A stretch of DNA of 64,000 nt, from NCBI RefSeq assembly GCF_013426205.1, contig NC_089428.1, forward strand, positions 372,001 to 436,000, written 5' to 3'. Origin of the DNA: Metarhizium brunneum (Eukaryota; Ascomycota; Sordariomycetes; Hypocreales; Clavicipitaceae). The position numbers were made by a program, and so were the translations under genes. Under the pieces are notes generated by a model. It was not told the origin of the DNA and made no database searches. It was given only the letters and a program-made list of their open reading frames with translations. This document shows positions 1-10,635 of this stretch, one piece after another. Each line of letters opens with the position of its first letter. Position 1 is the stretch's first letter.

Positions 1-900
1 TTGGTGGACGGAGGAGGGGATGAAGTCGCGAAGTGCTGCGATGAGGCACGCGACGGGGATTGCGGATTGCGGATTGAGGCGATTGGCGGGGCAGTTTCAA
101 GTGCGAGTTGGCAGCGCTTCCATGTTGCGATGCCACTTGTGAACCGGGCGTTGGGACTCTGACAGGCTACCGTGACAGTTGGCGGTTGCAGGGCGGGTCG
201 CTGCAGCGTCTACCTTGGCACTTGGCAGGTGAATTGCTCGGCGGGCTTGATGTCCTTTTGCTAGGTGCAAGTGCGCTCGACACGAGTCACGCCTCACCAG
301 GTACTTACCTGGCCATTAGACTTTATACTTGCATATATAATGGTAATGGTAATATATGTCAGTATATATATTATAATACGTAAGTATATTTTACTGTGAC
401 TTCCTTTGATATAAGAACCTTTTAAATATAATCAATACCCAAGTAGTAGGCGGGCAAGCGCACCCAGCAAAAAGAGTCTAGTGAGCCTGCCGAGCAATTC
501 ACCTTGGCAGTGGACATCGATTGAACTGGTCTGGTCTGGTTGGTCCCGGCTGCCGGGCCAGTGAGTGCCTGGAGGACCTCTCGGCCAATGAACTGCGGTT
601 GACCCCCCTCCCTGTGGTGTCCCCGGTTGCAGGCCGACTTTTTTTTTTTTTTTTGTTTCCCCTTTGGTCGCCCAGGAAAGTTTGCGGCGCATCACCGCAT
701 CACAGCAACACGGCATCCCAGACTTTTGAATTTTTGACTTTTGCAGCAGCGGATTTATCCTGTTTTTTATTGCTTTCGATCCAAACGAGTAACCAGGCGC
801 CGGCAAGGCAGCTGCGGCTCTTCAATCGCACAATCGCTACCTTATTTGCGCGACACGTGCCAGTTGCGCTCGCATGCGACGAGCTGGAAAGGTGTTGAAA
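1..900. other. Intergenic region upstream of the Pus4 gene
   Basis: No supported gene. Short reading frames occur on both strands but none has a recognisable domain or splice structure. It contains an AT-rich patch around 320-430 and a 16-17 nt poly-T run near 638-653. The last few hundred bases are presumably the promoter and 5' leader of the gene starting at 901. Confidence 0.5.
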
Positions 901-2452
901 ATGGCGTCAGACGTCGTCCGTGATGGCGTCTTTGGTAAGTCTTCAGTCTCGCTTTCTATTCTTTCCCAGCGCATAGCCCCACGCAACAGCATGGCCCTCA
1001 TCGCTCTGTGGCAGTTGCTAACCCGAACTCGCAGCCATCAACAAACCATGCGGCCAGAGTTCAGCCCAGGTGGTGCGAGAGTGCCAACAAGCCTTCAACC
1101 CTTCGACCTTCTTCCGACCCATGATTGAGGCCGAATTGGCGCGACGGCTTAAGGAGTCGGGCAAACAATTCAATCGCCGAAAGGCCGAAAAGAAGGCATC
1201 ACAGGTTAAAATAGGACACGGGGGCACCTTGGATCCCCTGGCAACCGGCGTGCTGATCCTGGGCATTGGTTCTGGCACCAAGGTGCTGTCGCAGTTTCTC
1301 GACTGCACCAAGACATATGAAATGACCGTCGTCTTCGGAGTGAGCACCGACACCTACGACCGAGTTGGCAGGGTTCTATCCAGAAAAGGCTACGATCATG
1401 TTACCCGGGAACTGGTTGAGAAGGAGCTGGAAAGCTTCCGGGGCAAGCAGACACAGATCCCACCACTGTACTCGGCTCTTAAAATGAATGGGAAGCCGCT
1501 TTATGAATATGCCCGAGAGGGCAAGCCTATCCCCAGGGAAATTGAGGGCAGGCAAGTAGAGGCGCTGGAAGTCGAGCTCGTCGAGTGGTACGAGCCCGGG
1601 AAGCACAACCACAGGTGGCCAACGGACGAGGCCGAGGCCGCGGAGCGTAATCTCGCCGAGCAAGTGTGGAGGGTGAAGAAGCAACAAGAGACGGGCAAGA
1701 CGCTGACGCCCGAGGAAAGGGAGCAGGACGACCAGGCCATAACGGCGCACGAGACGTTCAAGAGGCGCTTCGAGGAGCGGCAGGATGAGCTGATCAAAGA
1801 CCTCCCGCTCAAGAAAAGTCGACACAGCAAAGACCCCAAGGCCCTGATGTCGGGGGCCCTTGGACAAATGCCCCAGCCCGTCTATTCTAACAAGGGGTCC
1901 AATTTGGTTCCTGCCACGCCCGACTCCAGCACACCTCCGCCGTGGAGCGACGAGGGCCCTCCCGCGTGCAAGATTCGGCTCACCGTGTCATCAGGCTACT
2001 ACGTCAGAAGTTTCTGCCACGACCTGGGCTCCAAGCTGGGGTCGGCGGCCATCATGGCGGAGCTGTGCCGCGTGCGCCAGAGCGACTTTACAGTCGGCGG
2101 CACAAACACACTGGAATACGACGACCTGGGCAAGGGCGAAGAGGTCTGGGGCCCCAAGGTCGCCGACATGCTGGCGCGCTGGAACGGTGAGCCAGAGAGC
2201 AACTGGCCGGGACGGCAAACGAGCCCCAAGCCCGACCACGACACGTCGCCGTTCAAGAAGCAGCAGCAGAAGCGCCGCCTGTCGACAGAGGCCGATTCCC
2301 CCAGTCGGCAGGACAAGAGGGGGCGGTCACCGTCAAGCGAGTCTGCCGAGCCTCCCCGCAAAGCAACCAGAACCTCGTCGGCGGCGAAGCCCAGCCTGGA
2401 AGCGGCAACGAAATCCGATGACGAAAAGTCATGGAATGGCATTGAAGACTAG
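901..2452 (+). CDS. PUS4: tRNA pseudouridine synthase, TruB/Pus4 family
   Basis: Converts U55 of tRNAs to pseudouridine in the T loop; the yeast homologue Pus4 acts in nucleus and mitochondria. The model has two exons, 901-934 and 1035-2452 (intron 935-1034, GTAAGT...GCAG), giving 483 residues. The splice reconstitutes the N-terminal family motif AINKPCGQSSAQVV, which is why the ATG at 901 was chosen over later starts. The catalytic segment HGGTLDPLATGVL follows, with the catalytic Asp near residue 78. Two lysine/glutamate-rich insertions (about residues 200-290) and a polar basic C-terminal tail (about 400-483) make it longer than bacterial TruB, as is usual for fungi. The motif SSGYYVRSFCHDL near residue 330 is the conserved C-terminal part of the catalytic domain. 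Recognition is firm; tail function is unknown. Confidence 0.93.
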
Positions 2453-2823
2453 AGTATATATAAATAAATGAATAAATAAAGAATCAAATACTACAAAAAG
2501 GAGCTAATGACGTGTATAAATAATTAGCCTTGGGGGAGAAGTGCGCGGCATTAGAGAATGTAACAAGCCGCAATTCGGAGCCGCAATGTCGATATATTCA
2601 GGCAGACACGAGCATCATCTCGCATGTCATGCACGGTGATATTACGGCACTGGTTCTAGTCATACACGCATGATCCAAATATGGAATGTCCTCTACATGC
2701 CGTTACAACGCCTGGTATCTCATGCTCTAGAAACAAAAAAAACATCAATATATAGCCAAAAAAAGACCCCCGCTAGATTTTCCCCGCCATCCAACGCTCC
2801 CCAGTCCAAGTCGCCAGCACGCC
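2453..2823. other. Convergent 3' intergenic region
   Basis: AT-rich spacer between the convergent Pus4 and Sec2-like genes. Immediately after the Pus4 stop there are A/T-rich strings (ATAAATAAATGAATAAATAAAG) shape compatible with a polyadenylation region. No gene seen. Confidence 0.4.
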
Positions 2824-2851
2824 AATGTTCAATGTTCAATGTTCAATGTTC
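2824..2851. repeat. Four perfect copies of a 7-bp repeat (AATGTTC)
   Basis: AATGTTC is repeated four times head to tail. The last copy overlaps the stop codon of the minus-strand Sec2-like gene by two bases, so the repeat forms the very start of its 3' untranslated region. It is likely to vary in copy number between strains (inference). Confidence 0.9.
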
Positions 2852-3542
2852 ACTTGTCAAGAATACTCCGGACGCGCTCGATGCGGGCCATGGCGGCCTC
2901 CAAACGGTCCAGGCGCCTCCTCTTGTCGTCGTCGCGCGCCTCGAGCTCGCCGACGCGCTCCTCGAGGCGCGCGCGGGCGCGGCGCTCCGCGGCCACCATC
3001 TCGTTGGCCTGCTCGAACAGGCTGACGCTCAGCTCCTCGACCTCCCTGCTCGTGGCGCTCAGGCGGCCCTCTGCCTCGCGGCGCAGCGTCTGCTCGCGCG
3101 CCAGCGCCTCCATGAGGTCCTCGGCCGGCGGGGGCGGCAGCGGGGGGGAGATTTGGCGGCGCGCGTCGGCGCGCAGGCTGGGCGTCGACTTGCGCGGGTA
3201 CAGGAGGGCCGAGAGGCGCGACGGCAGCGTGGGCGACTGCGTCGTCGTTATCGTCGTGGTGGCCGCCGGGGAGGGCTGCGACGGAGGGCGCTGCGGGGTC
3301 GAGGGCCGGCGCTGGTGCTGCTGGGCGCGGAGGGCGTGCAGCTCCTCGTCGGACTGGGCGCGGCGGCGGGCGGCGTCGCTGGCCTGGGCGGTGAGGTCGT
3401 GGATGGTGGACTCGAGCTGGGCGATTTTCTGGCGCGCGAGGGCGAGGTCTGCGTCTGCGGGGGGCGGGGGGGCCGCGAGGCCGCACCCCGGGCAGCAGGT
3501 TGTTGGTGGCGGCGCGGCGGGCGTGCTGGCTGTGGCCGTCAT
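2850..3542 (-). CDS. Sec2-domain coiled-coil protein (putative Rab GEF)
   Basis: A 230-residue single-exon protein. Residues 1-30 are Ala/Pro-rich with a CCPGCG motif. A first short coiled coil lies at about 32-75, followed by a Pro/Ser/Thr-rich linker. A long charged coiled coil fills about 145-228 and contains the core LSVSLFEQANEMVAAERR. That motif (xSLFEEAN-x-MV) is the signature of the Sec2p/Rabin GEF domain, which in yeast Sec2 activates the Rab Sec4 for post-Golgi vesicle traffic. Unlike yeast Sec2 (about 760 residues), this protein has only the GEF-like coiled coil and lacks the long C-terminal region, so it may be a short paralogue rather than the orthologue. Very GC-rich, with large antisense open frames that are shadows. 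Confidence 0.72.
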   Translation of the reverse strand: MTATASTPAAPPPTTCCPGCGLAAPPPPADADLALARQKIAQLESTIHDLTAQASDAARRRAQSDEELHALRAQQHQRRPSTPQRPPSQPSPAATTTITTTQSPTLPSRLSALLYPRKSTPSLRADARRQISPPLPPPPAEDLMEALAREQTLRREAEGRLSATSREVEELSVSLFEQANEMVAAERRARARLEERVGELEARDDDKRRRLDRLEAAMARIERVRSILDK

Positions 3543-4441
3543 GATGGGGGCTTTTTGGTGTTGAGGTTGTCGTCGGTGGTGGGAGAGATGAGTCGGCGGG
3601 TTTTATGGCTGGGGAACAGAGGATGAAGGGAATTGAGTTGCTGGTAATGGGGAGAAGGGAGAGACGAAAAAGTTGTCTCGCAACGCTTGGGATACTCGCG
3701 TCTTCATTCCTCGGCGGGATGGGGCAGTGCCTGTTGGTTGTGTTTTTTTTTTTTTTTTTGCTGTTTGTTCAATGTCCGACGTGCGTTGTGAACTTGCGAG
3801 TTTTGTCCCAGGTGAAGCGGGGCGTGCAGACGGCACCTGGGACGGCACAACGGGCTGGACCGTGTGGGCAGTGGACCGTGGACCGTGGACAGTGGAGTCT
3901 GGCTTGACAGGTTGACAGGCAACGTTCCGTGGTTCAACAATGTTTAATTTTTGACGGCTCGGAAATGATGGCTTGAGCGGATTTTGCCATGGGGTCGCGA
4001 CTTCTTGGAGGAATGTATGCTGGGATGGGGGTAAATTGTCCAGGCAGGCTTCTTTTGCTAGTCAACAGTGGTCTTTTTCGCGCATTCACGCGCGCGGTCG
4101 AGGCCCGTGAACAGCATCTGCGGGACATTGCGATGTGCAAGGCGCTGATGAGGCTGTGGCCGCATCTTGGCCCCCACTTTGTGCTGACCTACCCTGTAGC
4201 TCTTTGACGTCAACTGTTCTCGTTGTCTTGAAGAAACCTTGTGAGGCTACGTTCTGCTCTACAACTTGAGATCAATTGATGGCATCAAGTTCAACGCTAC
4301 AATGCATCATGAGCCATCACCAGCATGTAGCTCTTTCCGGGAGCTTGTACCACAGCACTTGTCACGTCAACAAAAGTTGGCCGTCTTTCATTAGTCGAGT
4401 ATCGTTACGGTCATCAAGGTCCTCATACACGCCGTGGAAAA
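3543..4441. other. Intergenic region, promoter side of the Sec2-like gene
   Basis: No supported gene. Contains a poly-T run of about 16 near 3744-3759 and a short degenerate GTGGACC tandem near 3860-3895. It separates two genes on the minus strand. Confidence 0.4.
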
Positions 4442-6114
4442 TCACGACAAGGCAAGTTGCCAACCCCGTTGCTCAACAACATCCCTCCAATCCACCTTGT
4501 CCCTCCTCATGCCCCTTGCCCACTCCTCCCTCTGCTGCCAAACTTGTTCCAAAACCTCCCGGCAAGCATCTACATTACGGAACCGCCTCCATTTGTTCAT
4601 GGTATACAGCCTGCTCCTAATGCGCTCCATGTGAGTGGCCTCCTCTGCCTCGCCGCCCGCCATGAAAAGAGGGAACAACAACGAGCACTCGGCCAACGAG
4701 CCCGCGGGCACCTTTTCGGCAATCTCGCACACTGAGTCGACGTATACCCGGACTCCCTCTGGCAATACGTCCGCCGCATGCTGCGGGAGGTACTTGCGCA
4801 CCACACGATCGAGATGTATCAGCGCTGCGCTTCGATACGTCTCGCTGAGGGACGTGAGCGGCGTGTCGGTCGAGGGGGCCGGACACTGCCATTCTCGAAG
4901 GTCGCCGGCGATGCCGAGGGCACGCTGCAGGAGTGCGTCGTAGTTGGAATCCAAGGCGAGTCCAGACGTATTCGAGCCACCGCCCCCAAGCGACGCATTG
5001 TAGCATTCCGCACAATCTGCCCTCAAAACACTGATTTCAGACGTCAACAGCATGATCCTCGACGCAAAGGCAAAGTATGGATCTGCCATGGCATCGTCCG
5101 CCGACATCCAGTAATCACCAGTCATCAAGGGCCGCCTGTCCAGCGACACGCTCATGAGGATATCGTGATAGGCGAAATTCCTCACCAGCCACTTGCCCTC
5201 CACCGACCTCAACCAGTCCCCGCCCAAGACAGACGCCGATGTTCTCAGCGGACCGAGTTGCGTGTCCGAGCTCCCGGGCTGCAGTGCGGCGGCGGCCCCG
5301 GACAGGTGGTGCGCCCAGCTGCTGCTGGTTGCGTCCGAGATGGTCTCCATGGAGCACATGGCCATGGCCACGGCCAGGCACATTTCCCCGGACAGGCTGC
5401 CATCTCTCAGGGCGGCGCCCAGGTTCGCAAGCACCCGCCCGCGATGCAGCAGCGAGGTGTCGCGGAAACTGGGCTCGCGGAGGGCGAGGTGGGAGGATGC
5501 CCATGCCGCCATGGCATCAAGGAGGGTAGGGCAGTCGAATGCCATTGGCAACAGAACTGGACGATCCGCGAGTCAACCAACGAGTCATGGCACAAAAGCC
5601 CGGCATCGAACGAACCTGACAGGAAGCAGTTATTTTCAGCGGTGGCGGACAGCATGACGGCCAGAGTGGACGTGTAGTAGCGCATCATGGTCCTCCGGCT
5701 GGCGCTCAAGTCGCGACGACCCACGGCGTCGTCGGGACGCACGAGATCGAGCGGCTCGGGGATGCTCGCCAGGCTCAGGACCTCGGACACATGGTCGCTG
5801 TGCCAGGAGCAGCAGGGGCTGCCGGAGCCGCGGCGCGGATGGGCGGGCGGTGGTCTCGCGTCTTGCACGGCATCCTCGCCCCAGGAACTCGACAGTTGTC
5901 GGGGCTTTTCGCGCGCGCAGACGAGGTTGAGCCGCGAGCAGTGCCCGCAGACGGGCTGGCCCTGGTCGCACTTCTTCTTGCGCTGGCGACAAGTCAGACA
6001 CCCGCGGCGCTGTCTCGTGTAGCCGCCCTTTTTGGATGTCTTGCGCTGTGTAACGTGTTGGACCGGCGGCACGGGAGCGGGTGCTGCTTCTGGCGAGACA
6101 CCCAGCGCCGACAT
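4442..6114 (-). CDS. Zn2Cys6 fungal transcription factor
   Basis: Two exons on the minus strand, 6114-5616 and 5556-4442, with a 59-bp intron (GTTCGT...TCCAG); 537 residues. The N-terminal Zn2Cys6 binuclear cluster uses C39, C42, C49, C56, C59 and C66 (CLTCRQRKKKC...C..C......C), preceded by basic residues for DNA contact. The rest reads like the fungal-specific Fungal_trans_2 regulatory region: helical, with a short segment around ASSHLALREPSF and a conserved C-terminal helical block. Such proteins are nuclear DNA-binding regulators, often of catabolic or secondary-metabolite genes. No direct link to a neighbouring target is visible; the nearest genes are the Sec2-like gene and the ureohydrolase. 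The start at 6114 is the first ATG before the basic region. Confidence 0.85.
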
Positions 6115-7522
6115 GTTGGCCGGGTCAGGCGGGCAGCGTCAATGGCGGCAAATGTGGGAGCGATTCAGTAAGTTGGGTTTTTATGGCGGTAGGCAACGAG
6201 AGTCTGGGGGGGAAAGGTGACGAGGGCAGAGCCGACAAGCAAAACGGCCCGGGGTGAGGTTTATGCACGGCGTCAATGGCGGCAAGAGACTGGTTATCAA
6301 GGCATGCCATTGGAGTGACGATAGGGATTGGGCGTCTATTGGCTGTCGAGTCATCTGCATGTGTGGGACCGTGGGGAAGAACCACGGCTCGGGGTTGGGG
6401 GAGCGGGTGGGGAGTGTGGGGACAGAATAAAGCACGTGGAATTGATGGGTGGAATTTATGCTGTTTTATAAAACAAGGCCATGTGTCTTGGGTACTTTAT
6501 AGGTAGTGTTTATATACTCCTGTACTACGTATTATAGGCTTATAAAGTCTCTTGCGAGTCTAGTCGTGTCTGATATAGCCTTAACAATTACGTTTCCGTG
6601 GGATATATATAGATACTAATTTATTAATCTCTAAATTAAAATAAATTATTTTACACACCAAAGTAGTAGAATAGAATAAACGCCAAAATACAATGTTTCC
6701 AGATATCTTGGTCGTTCGTAATACTACGACTACAAATCTACAAACTGTATTTTATAATTTCTACTATCTAATTATATGTTATTCTATAAATAAAAACCGC
6801 GAACTTACACATCACCTGCCTACTCCGCCTCGCCCTCGTAAAAGCCCCCCCGCGGACCGGCAAACGTCTTGTGCAGCGTCAACGCCCGCGCGGCCGCCGT
6901 GACGACCTGGAGGGCGAAAACGACCGGCTTGTCTGCCGAACACGACGCTGAAGCGCTTCTTGAGGTGTCCACGCACGTCGGGGTTGGGCGTTTTCTGCCA
7001 TGATGACATACACTCTTCCTTCTTTGTGCTCCGTGGGTATGTGTGTCTGGGGAAGAATCAAGGGTCGGGCCGTCATGGGACGGTTGGATCAGTCACCACC
7101 GTCTTGGAGTTCCCTGCGGAAACGAGAGGCGCGAACCATGCTTGTGGGGAACAGGAGTCTGGGGTTATGACAAACTCGGGGTGGAATCCACATCAGTTTT
7201 CGCGATATATCGGCGGAAAAAAAAATCAAGATACACATGGGCGTCGTGGCCTGTGCGTGGCTGCCGTATCGGGACGTCGGTGGTTGCCGGCCGTCTCCGC
7301 TGATCTCGGCCACCGTCGGCGTTGTGCATTCCCGCCGTTGACGCCGGGAGTGGAGAATATGGGGACATGCAACGCCAGAGTCCGGGGCTCGTGCCTTGCA
7401 GGTAGGTATATAAAGGGAGCCAACGGCAAACAAGGAAGAAGCGGCTCAAGATGGACGATTCCTGTCTCCCATTTCCCTTGCAAGCGTAGACAAGCGACGG
7501 TGAGCGAGCACCCTCTGGAACA
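6115..7522. other. Intergenic region between divergent regulator and ureohydrolase
   Basis: Shared upstream region of two divergently transcribed genes. An AT-rich segment at about 6470-6800 has no coding signal. Small minus-strand frames at 6812-7076 have no recognisable domain and were not called. Confidence 0.45.
7407..7415 (+). promoter_or_regulatory. TATA box of the ureohydrolase gene
   Basis: TATATAAAG lies about 110 bp before the ATG at 7523, a normal spacing for a fungal TATA-containing promoter. Confidence 0.5.
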
Positions 7523-8763
7523 ATGAAGCCCGCGTCATGGCTTTCCCTCCTGGCCCTCGCCGGCTCCGCGGCACACGCCCACGGCGGCCACGACGACGAC
7601 GACGACGGCAAGGAATGGACAAAGGAGGAGCTGGCTGAGCTCCAGGCGAAATGGGGCCACGAGGCACGAAGCCCGGACAAGAACTCGACGGGTGAAAAAC
7701 TTGCTAACGCGCTGTCTAGTGGTCGTTCAGCGGCATCGGGTCGTTTGCCCACCTCGACTACGTCAAGTGCCTCACGAGCCCGCAGGAAAAGTACGACATT
7801 GCCATCATCGGCGCGCCCTTTGACACGGCCGTCTCCTTTCGCCCAGGCGCCCGGTTTGGTCCCCGGGCGATCCGGCAGGCCTCGTCGCGGCAGACGTCGC
7901 TGCGCGCATTCAACCCGCGCGCCAACGTCAACCCGTACCAGAACTGGGCCAGGATCATCGACTGCGGCGACATCCCCATCACGCCGCTCGACAATGCCAT
8001 TGCGGCGGAGCAAATGACGCAGGCGTTTCGGCGGCTGGGCAGGGCGCGGCCGACGAGCGCCCTGAGCGCCGGCAAGCCCAGGCTCGTCACGCTCGGGGGC
8101 GACCACAGCATCGCGCTGCCGGCGCTGAGGGCCCTCAGGGAGATTTACGGCAGGCCCGTCCGCGTGCTTCACTTTGACGCGCACCTGGACACGTGGGACC
8201 CGGCCGCCTACCCGTCGGCATGGGGCTCGACGGACTTCACGCACGGCTCCATGTTCTGGATGGCCAACGTCGAGGGCCTGCTGTCCAACGCGTCGGCCGG
8301 GCCGTCTGTCCACGCGGGCCTGCGGACGCGGTTGACGGGCACCGACTGGGCGGACCACGAGGCCGACACGGCGCAGAACTGGGTGCGCTTCGCGGCCGAC
8401 GACATTGACGAGGTGGGCACGCAGGGCATCGTCGACGGCATCATGGCCGTGCTGGGCACCGACGACCCCGTGTACCTGTCGGTGGATATTGACGTGCTGG
8501 ACCCGGCGTTTGCCCCGGGCACGGGGACCCCGGAGCCGGGCGGCTGGACGACGAGGGAGCTCATCCGGATCCTGCGGGGCGTCGAGGGCCTGAATCTCGT
8601 GGGCGCCGACGTCGTCGAGGTGAGTCCCGCGTACCAGGGGCGCGGGGAGGAGACGGCGCTGGCGGCGGCGCAGGTCGTGTATGAGATTCTGAGCTCCATG
8701 GTGAAGAGGGGGTTGGAGGATGGCGACGGGGAGACGGCGGCCGGCGGCAAGGATGAGCTGTGA
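7523..8763 (+). CDS. Secreted agmatinase/arginase-family ureohydrolase
   Basis: Binuclear-manganese hydrolase of guanidino compounds (agmatinase or a related guanidino acid), releasing urea. Exons are 7523-7663 and 7720-8763; 394 residues. The intron 7664-7719 begins GC and ends AG, with a CTAAC branch point: a GC-AG intron. This joint is needed to link the leader to the core in frame and yields KWGHE|WSFSGIG. Residues 1-20 form a signal peptide ending near AHA, followed by a His/Asp stretch ([10 protein letters not shown]). Metal ligands are visible: GGDHS (H176), DAHLD (D200, H202, D204) and [20 protein letters not shown] (D303, D305). Family assignment is firm; the exact substrate cannot be told. 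The predicted secretion is typical of a fungal subgroup annotated as agmatinase. Confidence 0.9.
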
Positions 8764-9903
8764 GATGTCGTGACTCGTGGTAGCTGTAGCTTATGCTCTG
8801 AATCTAGCCACAAGGCAGTGCCGCACAAGGAATCTGTGCATCGTCCAATCCGTACGCGGCACTGTCAACGTGCATGCTGCGTGTCTCGGATATCAATGAT
8901 CACTTTCCTATTAGCCCGTCGGGTGTGCGACCCCTCGTTTGGGTTACCCATATACGAGCAGACCGCAAATGACTTTGCTACACTTAATCTTTACACTCTG
9001 TCACTTGCACTCTACCTCATATTGACTTGTAGGTTGTTACGAGCTGTATAAATTACGAGTAGCCAATGGACAGCCGACTGGGCAACTGCCGCAAGGTTCT
9101 AGTCAAGTCAAGGCAGGAGACGAAGGTGGCGAGTCATGACAAGACCTGGCAATACGTGAGCTATCATGCGGCTGCATTCTCATTTCTGTATTTCATGTCT
9201 CCATGCCAAAAAACGACCCTCGTTACACAGAGACATGTCACATTCTTGACAGCCATGAGCTACGCCGATCAACTGCCAACAGCGGGCCAGTTCAGAAGTG
9301 ATTGTTGTTGCGGATGAGGGAGGAGTCAGGGCATGGTATGTCGATCTTAATACTCTGGGGTCTCTTTGAAGCCGAGAAGGGTCTTTTGGACGTGACAAGA
9401 GGCAACTGTGCACAGTCATGACATATCATTGATTGTCCAAGGTGACTTGTCACATAGAGCGAGAGCTGGTCGCCGTAGACTACTACATCTTCATCGACGA
9501 TCAGCCGCGCGACGTGACTCGGGCATCTTGAGATCAAATCAGAAATGCATTTACCTCAGACTGCAATGACTCGTCTACGTCTGTATGCTTGTAGGCTTCT
9601 CTTACACAGTTCTTCGGTCACAAGTCCATGGTGTATTTTCAGGCCAATGGCAAAAAATGCCTCATAGATTCCTGTATGCCTGTGTCAAGCAGATTCAATA
9701 GCGAAATGACAACGATGGCTTGTCCATTTGCTGAATGTGCAGGGTTGAAATTCAGGCATCAAAGACAAAAAAAAAGGTATTAAAGGGGAAACCTCCCCCT
9801 CATTCTATGACTGTGTTGTAGCTCAGACGCACATCCAAGCTTCGCAAGACGGCCAAAGATTCAAAATATTCGTTTACCACCAAGTTACGACGCTCTTGTT
9901 ACC
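8764..9903. other. Intergenic region
   Basis: No gene seen. A short A-run near 9764 and a CT-containing leader just before 9904 are the only low-complexity features. Confidence 0.4.
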
Positions 9904-10635
9904 ATGGCCATGACCACTACATTCACTATTCAGGAGAATGCGGAAGACCTGCAATTTCTTGCCGGTAGCAATTACAACCTCCAGGTCGCAAAAGCTGTAT
10001 CTTCTCCTGGTGGCAAGCCCACGTTCAACGTGGTTTACAAGTCGAAGAGCCTTGCACCAAACATTTCTGTTTCGTGGTCTCCAACGTATGGCCTCAACTG
10101 GTCCAGGAAGAGGGCAAATCCTGGCGCCAAGGTGCTCTACGCCGGAAATTGGCAAGCGTGTGACCTTGGTCAATCCTATGATTTGACAAAAGTTGGTGAA
10201 TGGGTCATCAACAATAACGACACCAACAGGGACCCGAATTCTGTAAATGTGGGAAACAACGGCTACCCCGAAGCGGTGAATATCGTCGTGGGAATTCTGA
10301 ATCCAGAGACGCAGAAATGGGAAGCAGTATGCCGCCAGACCTCACTTCCCATCTGACCAGGCACTACTGCCATGATCCATGGAGCTTGGCTAACCGTGAG
10401 ATAGATCTTCGTCAGCGAAGACCAGTTGCCGCCACAGGGCTTCGGCGAATATCAGCCGAGAGAGGAAGTGGCACTGTGGTACCAGGAGGAGATTCGAACG
10501 GAAACAATGATGTCGCATCAATCTACCAAGGTTGAAAAATTCGACATGACAGGCAAGGCTCTGCAGTATTTCTGGTATAGAGCTGTCTCGGGAGAGTGGG
10601 AGAACTCGCCCACCTCGTTCCCATTTGATGCATAA
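9904..10635 (+). CDS. Uncharacterised fungal protein, two exons
   Basis: Exons 9904-10326 and 10405-10635 give 217 residues. The 78-bp intron begins GTATGC and ends GAGATAG with a GCTAAC branch site; splicing joins QKWEA to IFVSEDQLPPQG in phase 0. There is no signal peptide or membrane segment. The N-terminal two thirds are rich in beta-forming residues and aromatic positions (VSWSPTYGLNWS, LYAGNWQACDLG), and the C-terminal part has an acidic/aromatic EEVALWYQEE segment. I do not recognise the family. The structure looks like a soluble cytosolic beta-sandwich protein (inference from residue pattern only). Confidence 0.65.

Noticed and set aside
2670..3626. Long plus-strand frames across the Sec2-like gene
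   Set aside because: Low-complexity Arg/Ala/Gly shadow; the minus-strand frame carries the family signature.
4778..5677. 299-codon plus-strand frame
   Set aside because: Antisense of the Zn2Cys6 regulator, which has a clear domain and intron.
6812..7076. Small minus-strand frames near the ureohydrolase promoter
   Set aside because: No domain, Arg/Gly-biased, overlapping each other in different frames.
7165..8358. 397-codon minus-strand frame opposite the ureohydrolase
   Set aside because: Arg/Pro/Gly-rich antisense shadow of a GC-rich conserved gene.
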